A stretch of DNA of 64,000 nucleotides from Actinomycetes bacterium (GTDB taxonomy: Bacteria; Actinomycetota; Acidimicrobiia; Acidimicrobiales; Ilumatobacteraceae), in contig JANYKS010000093.1 of NCBI GenBank assembly GCA_025358125.1, forward strand, positions 1-64,000. Direction: 5' to 3'. Below the pieces are notes generated by a model. It was not told where the DNA came from. It made no database searches and saw nothing but the letters and a program-made list of their open reading frames with translations. The translations under genes were made by a program, and so were the position numbers. Of the stretch, positions 16,348 through 27,104 are shown piece after piece. Every line of letters begins with the position of its first letter. The first letter of the stretch is position 1.

Positions 16348-17094
16348 ATGGATCTCGGTATAGCAGGACGACGCGCAGCAGTCGCTGGAGCATCATCAGG
16401 ACTCGGATTTGCGTCGGCCAAAGCGCTCGCAGCAGCGGGCGCGCACGTCGCCATCTGCGGTCGCGACGAAGCCAGGATCACAGCGGCGGCTGCCGCCGTC
16501 GGCCACGATTGCGTGCCCCTGGTGTGCAATGTGTCCTCAGCCGTCGGTGGCGCCGAGTTCGTCGAGATGGCCATCGCCGCGCTCGGAGGGGTGGACATCC
16601 TGGTCCCCAACACTGGCGGACCACCACCCGGCACGTTCGCCTCGACCCCGATCGATCTGTACCAAACCGGAATCGACCTCAACCTGCTGAGCGTCGTCGG
16701 GATGTGCAAGGCCGCGATCCCGGCGATGCAGCAGCGCCGATGGGGTCGGGTCGTGGCGATCACCTCGATAGTGGTGCGTCAGCCGAGCCCGACACTGATC
16801 CTGTCCAACACCTCCCGTGCCGGCGTCACCGGATTCTTGAAAACCGTTTCCCGCGAGGTGGCCGGCGACGGGGTCACCGTCAACAGTGCCCAACCCGGAA
16901 TCCACGCCACCGACCGGATCACCTCGCTCTACGGCGGCATGCCGGACGCCAGCACACTCGGGATCCCAGCTGGTGTCGCCGGCGATCCTGACGACTTCGG
17001 ACAGATCGTCGCCTTCCTCTGCAGCGAGCAGGCCAAGTTCGTCACCGGACTCCAGATGCACATCGACGGCGGCGCGTACGGCGGTCTGCTGTGA
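16348..17094 (+). CDS. short-chain dehydrogenase/reductase with atypical active site
   Basis: 248 residues from the ATG at 16348. The cofactor loop AGASSGLGFA and the NTGG motif are present. The usual catalytic Tyr-x-x-x-Lys is replaced by LSNTSRAGVTGFLKT, as in a known SDR subgroup with SNxxR at that place; the catalytic Ser in ITSIVVRQP is kept. It probably is a carbonyl reductase or dehydrogenase with altered chemistry. The stop overlaps the next start as GTGA, so it is coupled with the Dabb gene. Confidence 0.85.
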   Translation: MDLGIAGRRAAVAGASSGLGFASAKALAAAGAHVAICGRDEARITAAAAAVGHDCVPLVCNVSSAVGGAEFVEMAIAALGGVDILVPNTGGPPPGTFASTPIDLYQTGIDLNLLSVVGMCKAAIPAMQQRRWGRVVAITSIVVRQPSPTLILSNTSRAGVTGFLKTVSREVAGDGVTVNSAQPGIHATDRITSLYGGMPDASTLGIPAGVAGDPDDFGQIVAFLCSEQAKFVTGLQMHIDGGAYGGLL

Positions 17095-17387
17095 TCACCC
17101 ACGTCGTCACATTTCGCTGGAAGCCCGCAGCCACGCCGGACGCCATCGCCGCCATCGCCGAGGCGCTCTCGACGATGCCGGAGCTGGTGAAAGAGATCGC
17201 AACATACCGGTTCGGCTCTGACCTGGCCGCCCACGGCCCGGCGAACATGGATTTCGCGATCATTGCGACATTCGACTCGATCGAGGATTGGCGTGCCTAC
17301 GACAAGAATCCGGACCACGACCGGATTCGGGCGGAGGTCATCGGCCCGTGGGTCGCTGAGCGGGCAGCGGTCCAATTTCGTAGCTGA
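17091..17387 (+). CDS. Dabb (stress-responsive A/B barrel) family protein
   Basis: 98 residues, GTG start overlapping the SDR stop. The N-terminal ITHVVTFRWKPAATPD and the late DFAIIATFDSIEDWRAYDKNPDHDRI match the dimeric alpha/beta barrel (Dabb) family. Such small proteins are often catalytic or accessory partners in catabolic operons. Its last 50 bp overlap the 3' end of the convergent PIN-like gene. Confidence 0.88.
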   Translation: MITHVVTFRWKPAATPDAIAAIAEALSTMPELVKEIATYRFGSDLAAHGPANMDFAIIATFDSIEDWRAYDKNPDHDRIRAEVIGPWVAERAAVQFRS

Positions 17388-17805
17388 CATACCCGTCCGA
17401 CTGCGGCGGGGCGCCATCATCGAGTTCATCGGGCTGGGCCCGCAGCACAACGAGGTCGAAGCCGTCGAAGTCGCACGACGTGGTCGCAACGGTTCTGATC
17501 CGGTTGCGTCGCAACATCACGAGCGCGAGCGCAACGTCGGGCGATGACGCAGCGGGAACGCGCCGGGCGGCGTTGTGGTGCTGGCGGGCCACGTGAAGGG
17601 TGAGCACCGGTGCCAGTGCATTGCGGCGGAACTCTCTCGGCAACTTGGCGAGCACGGTTGACAGCGCGAACAACCGGTCTGCGCCGGCCCGGTAGCGCTC
17701 GACGAGCGCCGAGTAGATGTCTTTGGTGGCGGTGTGGGTCGGTGACTGCTCGTCGAGCAGCGCCGTGATGAAGCTCTGTTCGAGTAAGACCGAGCGCACC
17801 CTCAC
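17338..17805 (-). CDS. PIN-like domain protein, translationally coupled to the PAP2 gene
   Basis: About 155 residues from a GTG that overlaps the PAP2 stop as GTGA. The protein starts with VLLEQSFITALLDEQSPTH, resembling the first strand and loop of PIN domains (here Glu in place of the usual leading Asp), followed by helices with IYSALVERYRAG, and near the end DVALALVMLRRNRIRTVAT then CDFDGFDLVVL, like the last PIN motif with Asp and Phe. PIN proteins are ribonucleases or nucleic-acid-binding relatives. A much longer reading frame runs upstream in this phase through the PAP2 gene; it is not coding there. Moderately sure of the family, more sure that it is a gene because of the overlap. Confidence 0.55.
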   Translation of the reverse strand: MRVRSVLLEQSFITALLDEQSPTHTATKDIYSALVERYRAGADRLFALSTVLAKLPREFRRNALAPVLTLHVARQHHNAARRVPAASSPDVALALVMLRRNRIRTVATTSCDFDGFDLVVLRAQPDELDDGAPPQSDGYVSYEIGPLPAQRPTGR

Positions 17806-18914
17806 CCTGGCACCTCTTGGCACCCTGGCACCTCTTGGCATCCTGGCACCTCTTGGCCGAGGAGCGGTTGGCCGAGGAGCGGTTGGCCGAGGAAAGCTCG
17901 GGTCCTGTCGGCGCGAACCCGGCGCTGGCGCCTCTCGAACCAACCCCAGAACAGAAACGACGAACCGACGATCGTCCAGCCGACCAAACCGTCGATGACG
18001 TAGTGCTCGGCGAAATAGACGAGCGAGGTCAGCATGATGATCGGGAAGGTCAGCACCAGCACCTTGAGTGAGACTGGTTTGATCCGGGGCAGGAAGAAGG
18101 CGGGAACGAAGAGTGAGAAACCGGCGTGCAGCGACGGCATCGCGGCCACTGCGTTGCCCCAGGTCAGTGCCGATCGCCAGGTGTTGACGAAACCTTTGAG
18201 GCCGAGGGCGCTGAACCCGCGACCGGTGTGGCGGGCGAGCGAGGGGAGGATGTGGAAATCCCGGTCGGCCATCCACGGCGGAACCGTCGGCAAGAGGATG
18301 AACATCGTGCAGGCGACGAACAGCAACGTCGCGAAACGCTTCATGAACCGCGCCCATTCGCGGTGGCTGGTGACCCACAGTACGGCGAGCGCGATGACCG
18401 GGAGGATGAAGTGGGTGAAGTAGGTCGCGGACGCGACCTTGTCGTACCAGTAGATCTGATCAGGGTTGTAGAAGTGTCGCTGCAGCCACACACTGGGATC
18501 AGTGCCAAGAAACAGGAACCGATCGATGTTGCGGGGCGCCTCGACCTGTAGCGGGAACCCGGCCTGGTCGGCCCATCCGCGGCTCTCCTCGTAAGCCAGC
18601 CACATCACCAGGTAACCGAGCGAATCGAACGCCAGCAGGGCCCACCGGCGTGCCGGACGCCCGAGGTGGCCGATGACGATGAAGATTCCCACCGATATCG
18701 CGACCGAGATCCGGTCGATGATGAGGCCTCTGACCACGAACCACCAGATGTAGGCGACGACGAACACGGTGAAGCCGACGAGGCGCGCGGCGAACCACGG
18801 GTCCCTCGCCACGACGGCGCTGATCGACTTCTTGATCGGCCGCTGCGGCCATGACGGTTCCGTGGAAGGAGCGCTGATCTGTGGATCAGCGAGCTCTATC
18901 GTCGATTCGGACAC
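17802..18914 (-). CDS. PAP2-superfamily membrane phosphatase/transferase
   Basis: 370 residues if it starts at the GTG at 18914, the first good candidate after the coxM stop. Six or more membrane segments and the inositolphosphotransferase-type PAP2 signatures: a phosphatase-like GNAVAAMPSLHAGFSLF and a later YFAEHYVIDGLVGW, with the two catalytic His. Such Aur1/Ipt1-like proteins act on lipid phosphates at the membrane. The C-terminus ends in a run of short repeats (GQPLL twice and QEVPGC three times), produced by DNA tandem repeats and unlikely to be functional. The start is uncertain. Confidence 0.82.
   Translation of the reverse strand: MSESTIELADPQISAPSTEPSWPQRPIKKSISAVVARDPWFAARLVGFTVFVVAYIWWFVVRGLIIDRISVAISVGIFIVIGHLGRPARRWALLAFDSLGYLVMWLAYEESRGWADQAGFPLQVEAPRNIDRFLFLGTDPSVWLQRHFYNPDQIYWYDKVASATYFTHFILPVIALAVLWVTSHREWARFMKRFATLLFVACTMFILLPTVPPWMADRDFHILPSLARHTGRGFSALGLKGFVNTWRSALTWGNAVAAMPSLHAGFSLFVPAFFLPRIKPVSLKVLVLTFPIIMLTSLVYFAEHYVIDGLVGWTIVGSSFLFWGWFERRQRRVRADRTRAFLGQPLLGQPLLGQEVPGCQEVPGCQEVPG
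17803..17893 (-). repeat. 18-bp and 15-bp tandem repeats at the PAP2 C-terminus
   Basis: On the + strand, about three copies of an 18-bp unit (CACCCTGGCACCTCTTGG type, 17805-17858) are followed by two and a half copies of a 15-bp unit (CCGAGGAGCGGTTGG, 17859-17893). Both preserve the PAP2 frame; the last 18-bp copy supplies the GTGA junction to the PIN-like gene. Confidence 0.9.
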
Positions 18915-18975
18915 AGATCCCAACGCTACACAGCGATGTACGGCGAGGGTGGGCGCGATGAACGTTGGGGTGAGT

Positions 18976-19796
18976 TCAGGATGCTGCGGTGAGGGCTCGG
19001 CGGACGAGGACTTGGGCGAGGTGGGTGCGGTATTCGATGCTGGCGTTGAGGTCGGCTTGGGGTTCGGCGTCGGTGGCGGCGAGTTTGGCGGCGTCGTCGA
19101 TGGCGGCTCCTGATGCGATTGCGGCGGAAACGCTGACGGCCAGGATCGGGGTCGAGCCCATGTTGACCAGCCCGATCCCGGATTCGTTGCCGCGGCGCCA
19201 TGCGGCGACACCGACGATGGCCCAGTCCTGGGCCCGCCGGTTGAACTTTTGGAAGTTCCAGCCGGCGCCGTTCATTTTCGGGACCCGGATCTCGGTGACG
19301 ATCTCGTCGGCGGCCAACGCCGATTCCAAGAATCCGAGATAAAACTCTGCGGCCGGGATTTCGCGGGTGCCGGTGGGGCCTTGCACGATGTAGGTGGCAC
19401 CCAACGCGAGGGTGGTTGCTGGCAGGTCAGAGGCCGGGTCGGCATGCGCGATCGAGCCGCCGATGGTGCCACGGTGGCGGACCTGGGGGTCGCCGACATG
19501 TGATGCGGCGTGGGCGAGAAGGGGCACGTGTTGGCCCAGCAACGGCGACTGTTCGATGTCCATGTGGCGGGTCAGGGCGCCGATCGCGATGTGGTCGCCG
19601 GCGTCGCGGATGTAGGACAGATCCGAGAGCCGTCCGATATCGATCAGTACTGCTGGTTGGGCGAGGCGCAGTTTCATCAACGGCAGGAGTGAGTGTCCAC
19701 CGGCGAGGAACTTGGCGTCCTCGCCGTACTCGCCGACGAGACTGATTGCTTCCTCAGCCGAACCGGCACGCTTGTAATCGAACGCAGCAGGAATCA

Positions 19797-19797
<1 letters not shown>
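18976..19797 (-). CDS. coxM: CoxM-type FAD-binding subunit of a molybdenum hydroxylase
   Basis: 273 residues, ATG at 19797. It has the FAD-binding motifs of the medium subunit: AGGHSLLPLMKLRLAQP near residue 32 and HRGTIGGSIAHADPASDLP near residue 108. It transfers electrons from the small subunit's Fe-S clusters to FAD. The start overlaps the coxL stop (TGATG). Third gene of the S-L-M operon, an order typical for form II systems. Confidence 0.95.
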
Positions 19798-22660
<2,863 letters not shown>

Positions 22661-22833
22661 GGTGCAATCCCCTTGCTGCTTGGCGAGCTGATCGAGGGCG
22701 TGAGGTGCCCCCGACAACGCCTTACATCATGCCTCATCGCGAGGGCCGTCGGCGATACGACCGAAGATCTCTGCGACGCGACGATGCCCGCCGGTCGCTC
22801 GGACCGGCGGGCATCGCGACGGAACTCGTCGTT
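22661..22833. other. intergenic region upstream of coxS
   Basis: 173 bp with no credible gene. It must hold the coxS promoter and contains the terminator of the betaine transporter operon at its far end. I cannot pick out a convincing promoter. Confidence 0.5.
22783..22815 (-). terminator. strong terminator hairpin after the betaine transporter operon
   Basis: A perfect 14-bp inverted repeat, GATGCCCGCCGGTC (22783-22796) and its complement (22802-22815), with a 5-base loop, 18 bp past the end of the substrate-binding protein gene. No T-tract, as is common in actinobacteria. Confidence 0.8.
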
Positions 22834-23823
22834 CTACTTGAGCCAGGCGGCGACGATGGCGGGGTTTGCCGCAATCCACTTCGTGGCTGCTGCCTCGGGT
22901 GTCATCTTGTCGCCATCGACCATCGAAGCGATCTCGTTCTGCTGGTCGGTGGTCAACTGAATCTTGGACAGCAGTGCGAACGCCTTGGCGTTCTTGGCCT
23001 CCAATTTCGCCGATGCAGCCTTGAACAGGTGATCGACGGGGTAGTCGCAGGCGAACTTGCCGTCCTTGGCTGCCGCGCTGGCGAGGCATGCGTCGGTGAC
23101 GTCGGGCAGCTTGATCTGGGTCAGTTTGACCTTGGACTGAAGCCAGTGCGGCTGCCAGAACTGCATCAACAGCGGTGTGCCATCGGTGGTCGCCTTCTGG
23201 ATCGCGGTGATCAACGCCGCCTCGCTACCGGCAACCACGAACTTCAGCGGCAGGTTGAGGTTCTTGATGATCTGCTCGTCGTAACTGACATAGCTCGGGT
23301 CGCCCATCAGGAACTGGCCCTTATCGCCGGACTCGGCCGTCGCGAACAACTTGGCCGTCGCCGGGTCCTTGAAGCCCTCCCAGGTGGCGAGCGTTGGGTG
23401 ATCCTTGAGCAGCGCCGTCGGGACATACCATCCGATTTTGGCGTCCGGGCCGAGCAAGCCGATTTTGACGACCGATTTCTTCTGGTCGATATAGGTGGTC
23501 ACGTCGGCTGCGTGGCCTGATGGCCACACTTCGAGCACGGCATCGATGCTGCCCTTGTCGAGGCCCGGCCAGGTCGCGTTCTCGTCGATGTCGAGCAGCG
23601 TCGTCTTGGTGTTGAGCTTCGTTTCGAGGATCACTTTGGCAACGTTGGCGTTCACCGCGGAACCGGTCCACGGGTTGACGGCGAGGGTGATCGGGGCGCC
23701 GGCAGCACCCGAATCGGTGGCAGGCGAGGCGCCCTTCTTGGCGTCGCTACCACAACCGGCGGCAACTGCCACGAGCGCGCCGGCGAGTAGCCAGCGTGCT
23801 GTTCGTGTCGTCCGTTTCTTCAT
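22834..23823 (-). CDS. glycine betaine/proline-type ABC substrate-binding lipoprotein
   Basis: 329 residues. A lipoprotein signal peptide (LLAGALVAVAAGC, Cys about residue 24) leads to an OpuAC/ProX-type domain: ITLAVNPWTGSAVNANV, then DEN-A-TWPGLDKGSIDAVLEVWPSGH with the conserved Trp, and a second pair of aromatic/Trp positions in IGWYVPT and MQFWQPHWL that would form the cage for a quaternary ammonium. It should capture glycine betaine, choline or similar compounds outside the cell. Last gene of the transporter operon. Confidence 0.92.
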   Translation of the reverse strand: MKKRTTRTARWLLAGALVAVAAGCGSDAKKGASPATDSGAAGAPITLAVNPWTGSAVNANVAKVILETKLNTKTTLLDIDENATWPGLDKGSIDAVLEVWPSGHAADVTTYIDQKKSVVKIGLLGPDAKIGWYVPTALLKDHPTLATWEGFKDPATAKLFATAESGDKGQFLMGDPSYVSYDEQIIKNLNLPLKFVVAGSEAALITAIQKATTDGTPLLMQFWQPHWLQSKVKLTQIKLPDVTDACLASAAAKDGKFACDYPVDHLFKAASAKLEAKNAKAFALLSKIQLTTDQQNEIASMVDGDKMTPEAAATKWIAANPAIVAAWLK

Positions 23824-23888
23824 TGTCTCCCCTTATTTGGTTCTGAGCTGTTTGGTTTCGGAATCTTATCGCATCACGGTAACCGAGA

Positions 23889-25916
23889 TCAGAGCGTCAG
23901 CCCTGGGCCTCTCGAGAATCGCCGCTGGGCCCATGTCTGCGCGCCGGCCCGCCGGTTGGAGCGGCTGCCCCAGGCCTGGGTGATGCGGTCGAGCACGATT
24001 GCGAGCAGCACGATCGCCAGCCCGCCGGCAGTGCCCTGACCGATCTGCTTCTTGGTCAGCCCGTAGACCGTCTCCAGACCGAGGCCACCCGCGCCGATCA
24101 GCGCGGCGACGACCACGATCGACAGGCACATGATGATCGTCTGGTTGACGGCCAGCATCATCGCCCGAGTCGCCAGCGGGAGCTGGACCTTGAGCAGTTC
24201 CTGGCGCGGCGTCGCCCCGAACGAGATCGCGGCTTCGCGCGGCGCCTCGGGAACCTGCCGCAGGCCAAGGGTCGTCAGGCGGATCCCCGGCGGAATCGCG
24301 TAGATGACCGATGCAACAACGCCGGGCACGCGGCCGACGTTGAACAGAAAGATCACCGGCACGAGGTACACGAACGCGGGCATGACCTGGGCGACGTCGA
24401 GCAGCGGTCGCAGGATCCGTTCGACGGTGATGGAACGTGCGGCCCAGATGCCGAGCGGGATTGCGACGAGCAGGCTGATGACGACGGCGACGAGTACCTG
24501 ACTGAGGGTGTCCATCGCGAGGTCCCACACTCGTAACGCGCCGATGCCGACGAAACTCGCCCCGCACACCAGGCCGAGCCGCCAGCCACCGCTCGCCCAA
24601 CCGATTGCCGCGACGGCGGCGACGATGATGTACCAGGCAGCGTGCTGGAGGAGGTCCCTCGCGGGCGTGAGGAAATTGATCACGACGAAGTCGCTGAACG
24701 ACTCGGTGCCGCCGACGATCGGGACGCCCTTTCGAAAATGACGCCCGACCCAGTCTGCGGCGTCGTTCACCGGCTTGGAGACGTCGACGGTCAACGACGA
24801 CGGGAAGTGGTCGGCTTTCAAGAGTTTCGCGACGACAGCGACAGCGATCAATGAACCGACCGCCAGGAGCGGCATCATGAACCGCCGCCCGAGCAGCGCA
24901 CCCGGACGTGAGGCGACGGTGTCGGAGACGATTCGCTGTGGCCGTTGGCCGGTCGTGATCCGGTCGATTGCGATCGCCGCGAACACGATTGCGAGGCCGG
25001 GCGCGAACGCTCTGCCGACATCCACTTTCTGGAGACCGGTCAGCACGTCGTTGCCGAGTCCGGCTGCGCCGATCAGCGAGGCATAGACCACGATCCCGAA
25101 CGCCATCATGATGACCTGATTGACGCCGAGCAGCACGGCCCGACGGGCGAGGGGGAGGCGTATCTTGAGCAGCAGTTGCGGCCCGGTGCAGCCGAACGAC
25201 GAGCCGACCTCGGTGCTCGTGCCGGCGACACCGCGGATTCCCAGACTCGTGATCCGAACGGCCGGCGGTACGGCGTAGATGATGGTCGCGATGACGGCGG
25301 CCGGGGCTCCGATCCCGAAGACGACCACGAGGGGAAGGATGTACACGTAGAGCGGCATCACCTGAGCGGTGTCCAGTATGCCCCGCATCACCTTCTCGGC
25401 CCGGTCCGACAGGCCGGCCCAGATCCCCAACGGGATACCGACGGCGAGAGCGATCACGACGGACACGAGCATCAGCGACAGGGTGATCATGGTGTGATCC
25501 CAGAATCCGAGCAAGCCGCAGCCGGACAACACGATCACGCCGGTCAGCGCGGCCCGCTGCCCGCCGGTGCGGTAGCCGATGAGAGCGGTGAGCACGAGCA
25601 CGCCGGGCCAACGAAGGGTCCGGAGTAGCGACAGCAGGTGGTCGGTCGACCAACTGATCGCGTGACCGATCGGGTCGAACACGTCGGTGAAGAGCCAATT
25701 CGTATCGCCGTGCAGCACCGTCCACTGATAGGCCTGATCGACCTTGGCCTTGACGTGTGCGTCGAGCCAGGTGGGTACTTCGTGACCGATCGCGTATCCG
25801 ACCGCGATGATTGCGATGATGACGACACCGGGGACGACGAGGCGGTGCCAGCGTTTGTCGGTGATCGGCGAAGTCGCGGTTTCGGCGATGCCGGTGATCG
25901 GTGCCGCAATCACCAT
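23889..25916 (-). CDS. fused double permease of a glycine betaine ABC transporter
   Basis: 675 residues, about twice a normal ProW. Two BPD_transp_1 domains lie at roughly residues 130-340 and 455-655. Each carries the coupling-loop EAA motif: EVGSSFGCTGPQLLLKIRLPLAR in part in the first and EAAISFGATPRQELLKVQLPLA in part in the second. Both halves repeat the motif DTAQVMPLYVYILPLV / DVAQVMPAFVYLVPVI. So one chain supplies both halves of the channel. The gene is 2 bp downstream of the ATPase gene and 65 bp upstream of the binding protein gene. Confidence 0.93.
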   Translation of the reverse strand: MVIAAPITGIAETATSPITDKRWHRLVVPGVVIIAIIAVGYAIGHEVPTWLDAHVKAKVDQAYQWTVLHGDTNWLFTDVFDPIGHAISWSTDHLLSLLRTLRWPGVLVLTALIGYRTGGQRAALTGVIVLSGCGLLGFWDHTMITLSLMLVSVVIALAVGIPLGIWAGLSDRAEKVMRGILDTAQVMPLYVYILPLVVVFGIGAPAAVIATIIYAVPPAVRITSLGIRGVAGTSTEVGSSFGCTGPQLLLKIRLPLARRAVLLGVNQVIMMAFGIVVYASLIGAAGLGNDVLTGLQKVDVGRAFAPGLAIVFAAIAIDRITTGQRPQRIVSDTVASRPGALLGRRFMMPLLAVGSLIAVAVVAKLLKADHFPSSLTVDVSKPVNDAADWVGRHFRKGVPIVGGTESFSDFVVINFLTPARDLLQHAAWYIIVAAVAAIGWASGGWRLGLVCGASFVGIGALRVWDLAMDTLSQVLVAVVISLLVAIPLGIWAARSITVERILRPLLDVAQVMPAFVYLVPVIFLFNVGRVPGVVASVIYAIPPGIRLTTLGLRQVPEAPREAAISFGATPRQELLKVQLPLATRAMMLAVNQTIIMCLSIVVVAALIGAGGLGLETVYGLTKKQIGQGTAGGLAIVLLAIVLDRITQAWGSRSNRRAGAQTWAQRRFSRGPGLTL

Positions 25917-25918
25917 GG

Positions 25919-26959
25919 TCAGCCTCCGGCCACGGGGGCGAGATCCTCGCCCGCGATTACCGATAGCACCGCGACCCGATCGATCGAGCCGACCACCGTG
26001 CCGGACGCATCGACGACGCGAACGGGGAGCTCACTGGCTGCCACATAGGGAACCACGTCGCGGATCTTCGTGCCGAGCGGCACCGTTCCAGACGAACCCC
26101 CACTGGCCGGTGGCGCCATCACGGAGTCGACAGCGACGACATGGCTCCGCGGCACGTCGCGGACGAAGTTGGCCACGTAGTCGTCGGCCGGCGCGCCGAC
26201 CACTTCCTCCGGTGTGCCGACTTGGACGAAGCGGCCGTCGCGCATGATCGCGATCCGGTCACCGAGTCGGAGCGCTTCGGAGAGGTCGTGGGTGATGAAG
26301 ACCATCGTCTTTTTGACCTCTCGCCGGAGGCGGACGATCTCGTCTTGCATGTCGCGCCGGATCAGCGGATCGAGTGCGGAGAACGGCTCGTCGAACAGCA
26401 TGATCTCGGGGTCGGTGGCGAGCGCTCTGGCGAGGCCGACGCGCTGCTGCATACCACCGCTCAACTGGTCCGGTTTGCGCTGACCGAGGCCCGCCAGACC
26501 GACGAGTTCGAGGATCTGCTCGGCCTTGGCCCGCCGTTTGTCCTTCGCCATCTTCTGCACTTCGAGGCCGAACGCGATGTTGTCGATGAGCGTGCGATGG
26601 GGCAGCAGGCCGAAGTGTTGGAAGACCATGCTCACCCGGTGGCGGCGTACATCGAGCAGTTCGTCACGATTTGCAGCGGTGACGTCGGTGTCGCCGATCA
26701 TCACGGTGCCGGCGGTCGGCTCGATCAGGCGGGTGAGACATCGTACGAGCGTCGACTTGCCGCTCCCGGAGAGCCCCATCACGACGAAGACTTCGCCGGG
26801 CGCTACGTCGAGGTTGATGTCTCGCATCGCGACGACACAACCGGTCTTGGCCTCCAACATCGCCCGTGGCAGGTCGGCGTCGGGCGAACCTACGATGCGT
26901 CCAGCCCGGGGGCCGTAAACCTTCCACAACCCACGGACAGAGATTGACGCCTCAGCCAC
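25919..26959 (-). CDS. proV: glycine betaine/proline ABC transporter ATP-binding protein
   Basis: 346 residues. Walker A GLSGSGKSTLV, Q-loop FQHFGLLPHRT, signature LSGGMQQRVGLARA, Walker B IMLFDEPFSALD and switch His ITHD are complete. The region before Walker A has the ProV-type insert MLEAKTGCVVAMRDINLDV. A C-terminal extension of about 80 residues resembles a single or degenerate CBS-like unit, the osmosensing module of OpuA/ProV. First gene of the transporter operon, divergent from the dimethylglycine/sarcosine dehydrogenase-like gene with about 145 bp between starts. Confidence 0.94.
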   Translation of the reverse strand: MAEASISVRGLWKVYGPRAGRIVGSPDADLPRAMLEAKTGCVVAMRDINLDVAPGEVFVVMGLSGSGKSTLVRCLTRLIEPTAGTVMIGDTDVTAANRDELLDVRRHRVSMVFQHFGLLPHRTLIDNIAFGLEVQKMAKDKRRAKAEQILELVGLAGLGQRKPDQLSGGMQQRVGLARALATDPEIMLFDEPFSALDPLIRRDMQDEIVRLRREVKKTMVFITHDLSEALRLGDRIAIMRDGRFVQVGTPEEVVGAPADDYVANFVRDVPRSHVVAVDSVMAPPASGGSSGTVPLGTKIRDVVPYVAASELPVRVVDASGTVVGSIDRVAVLSVIAGEDLAPVAGG

Positions 26960-27104
26960 CCTTTTGTTCCCCCATCGTCACTGCTCGCTTTCGCTGAACC
27001 ATAACAGTGCCTGACCCGAGGTGCGGTGGGGTATCCCGCTGTGCGATGGCTGAACTATGGTCGCTCTGCAAGCGAGCGTGGCTGCAGGGCCGGAGGGAAT
27101 GGGT

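Noticed and set aside
17806-18378. N-terminal extension of the PIN-like frame through the PAP2 gene.
   Set aside because: The region codes the PAP2 membrane protein in another phase and the extension reads as Arg/Pro-rich nonsense.
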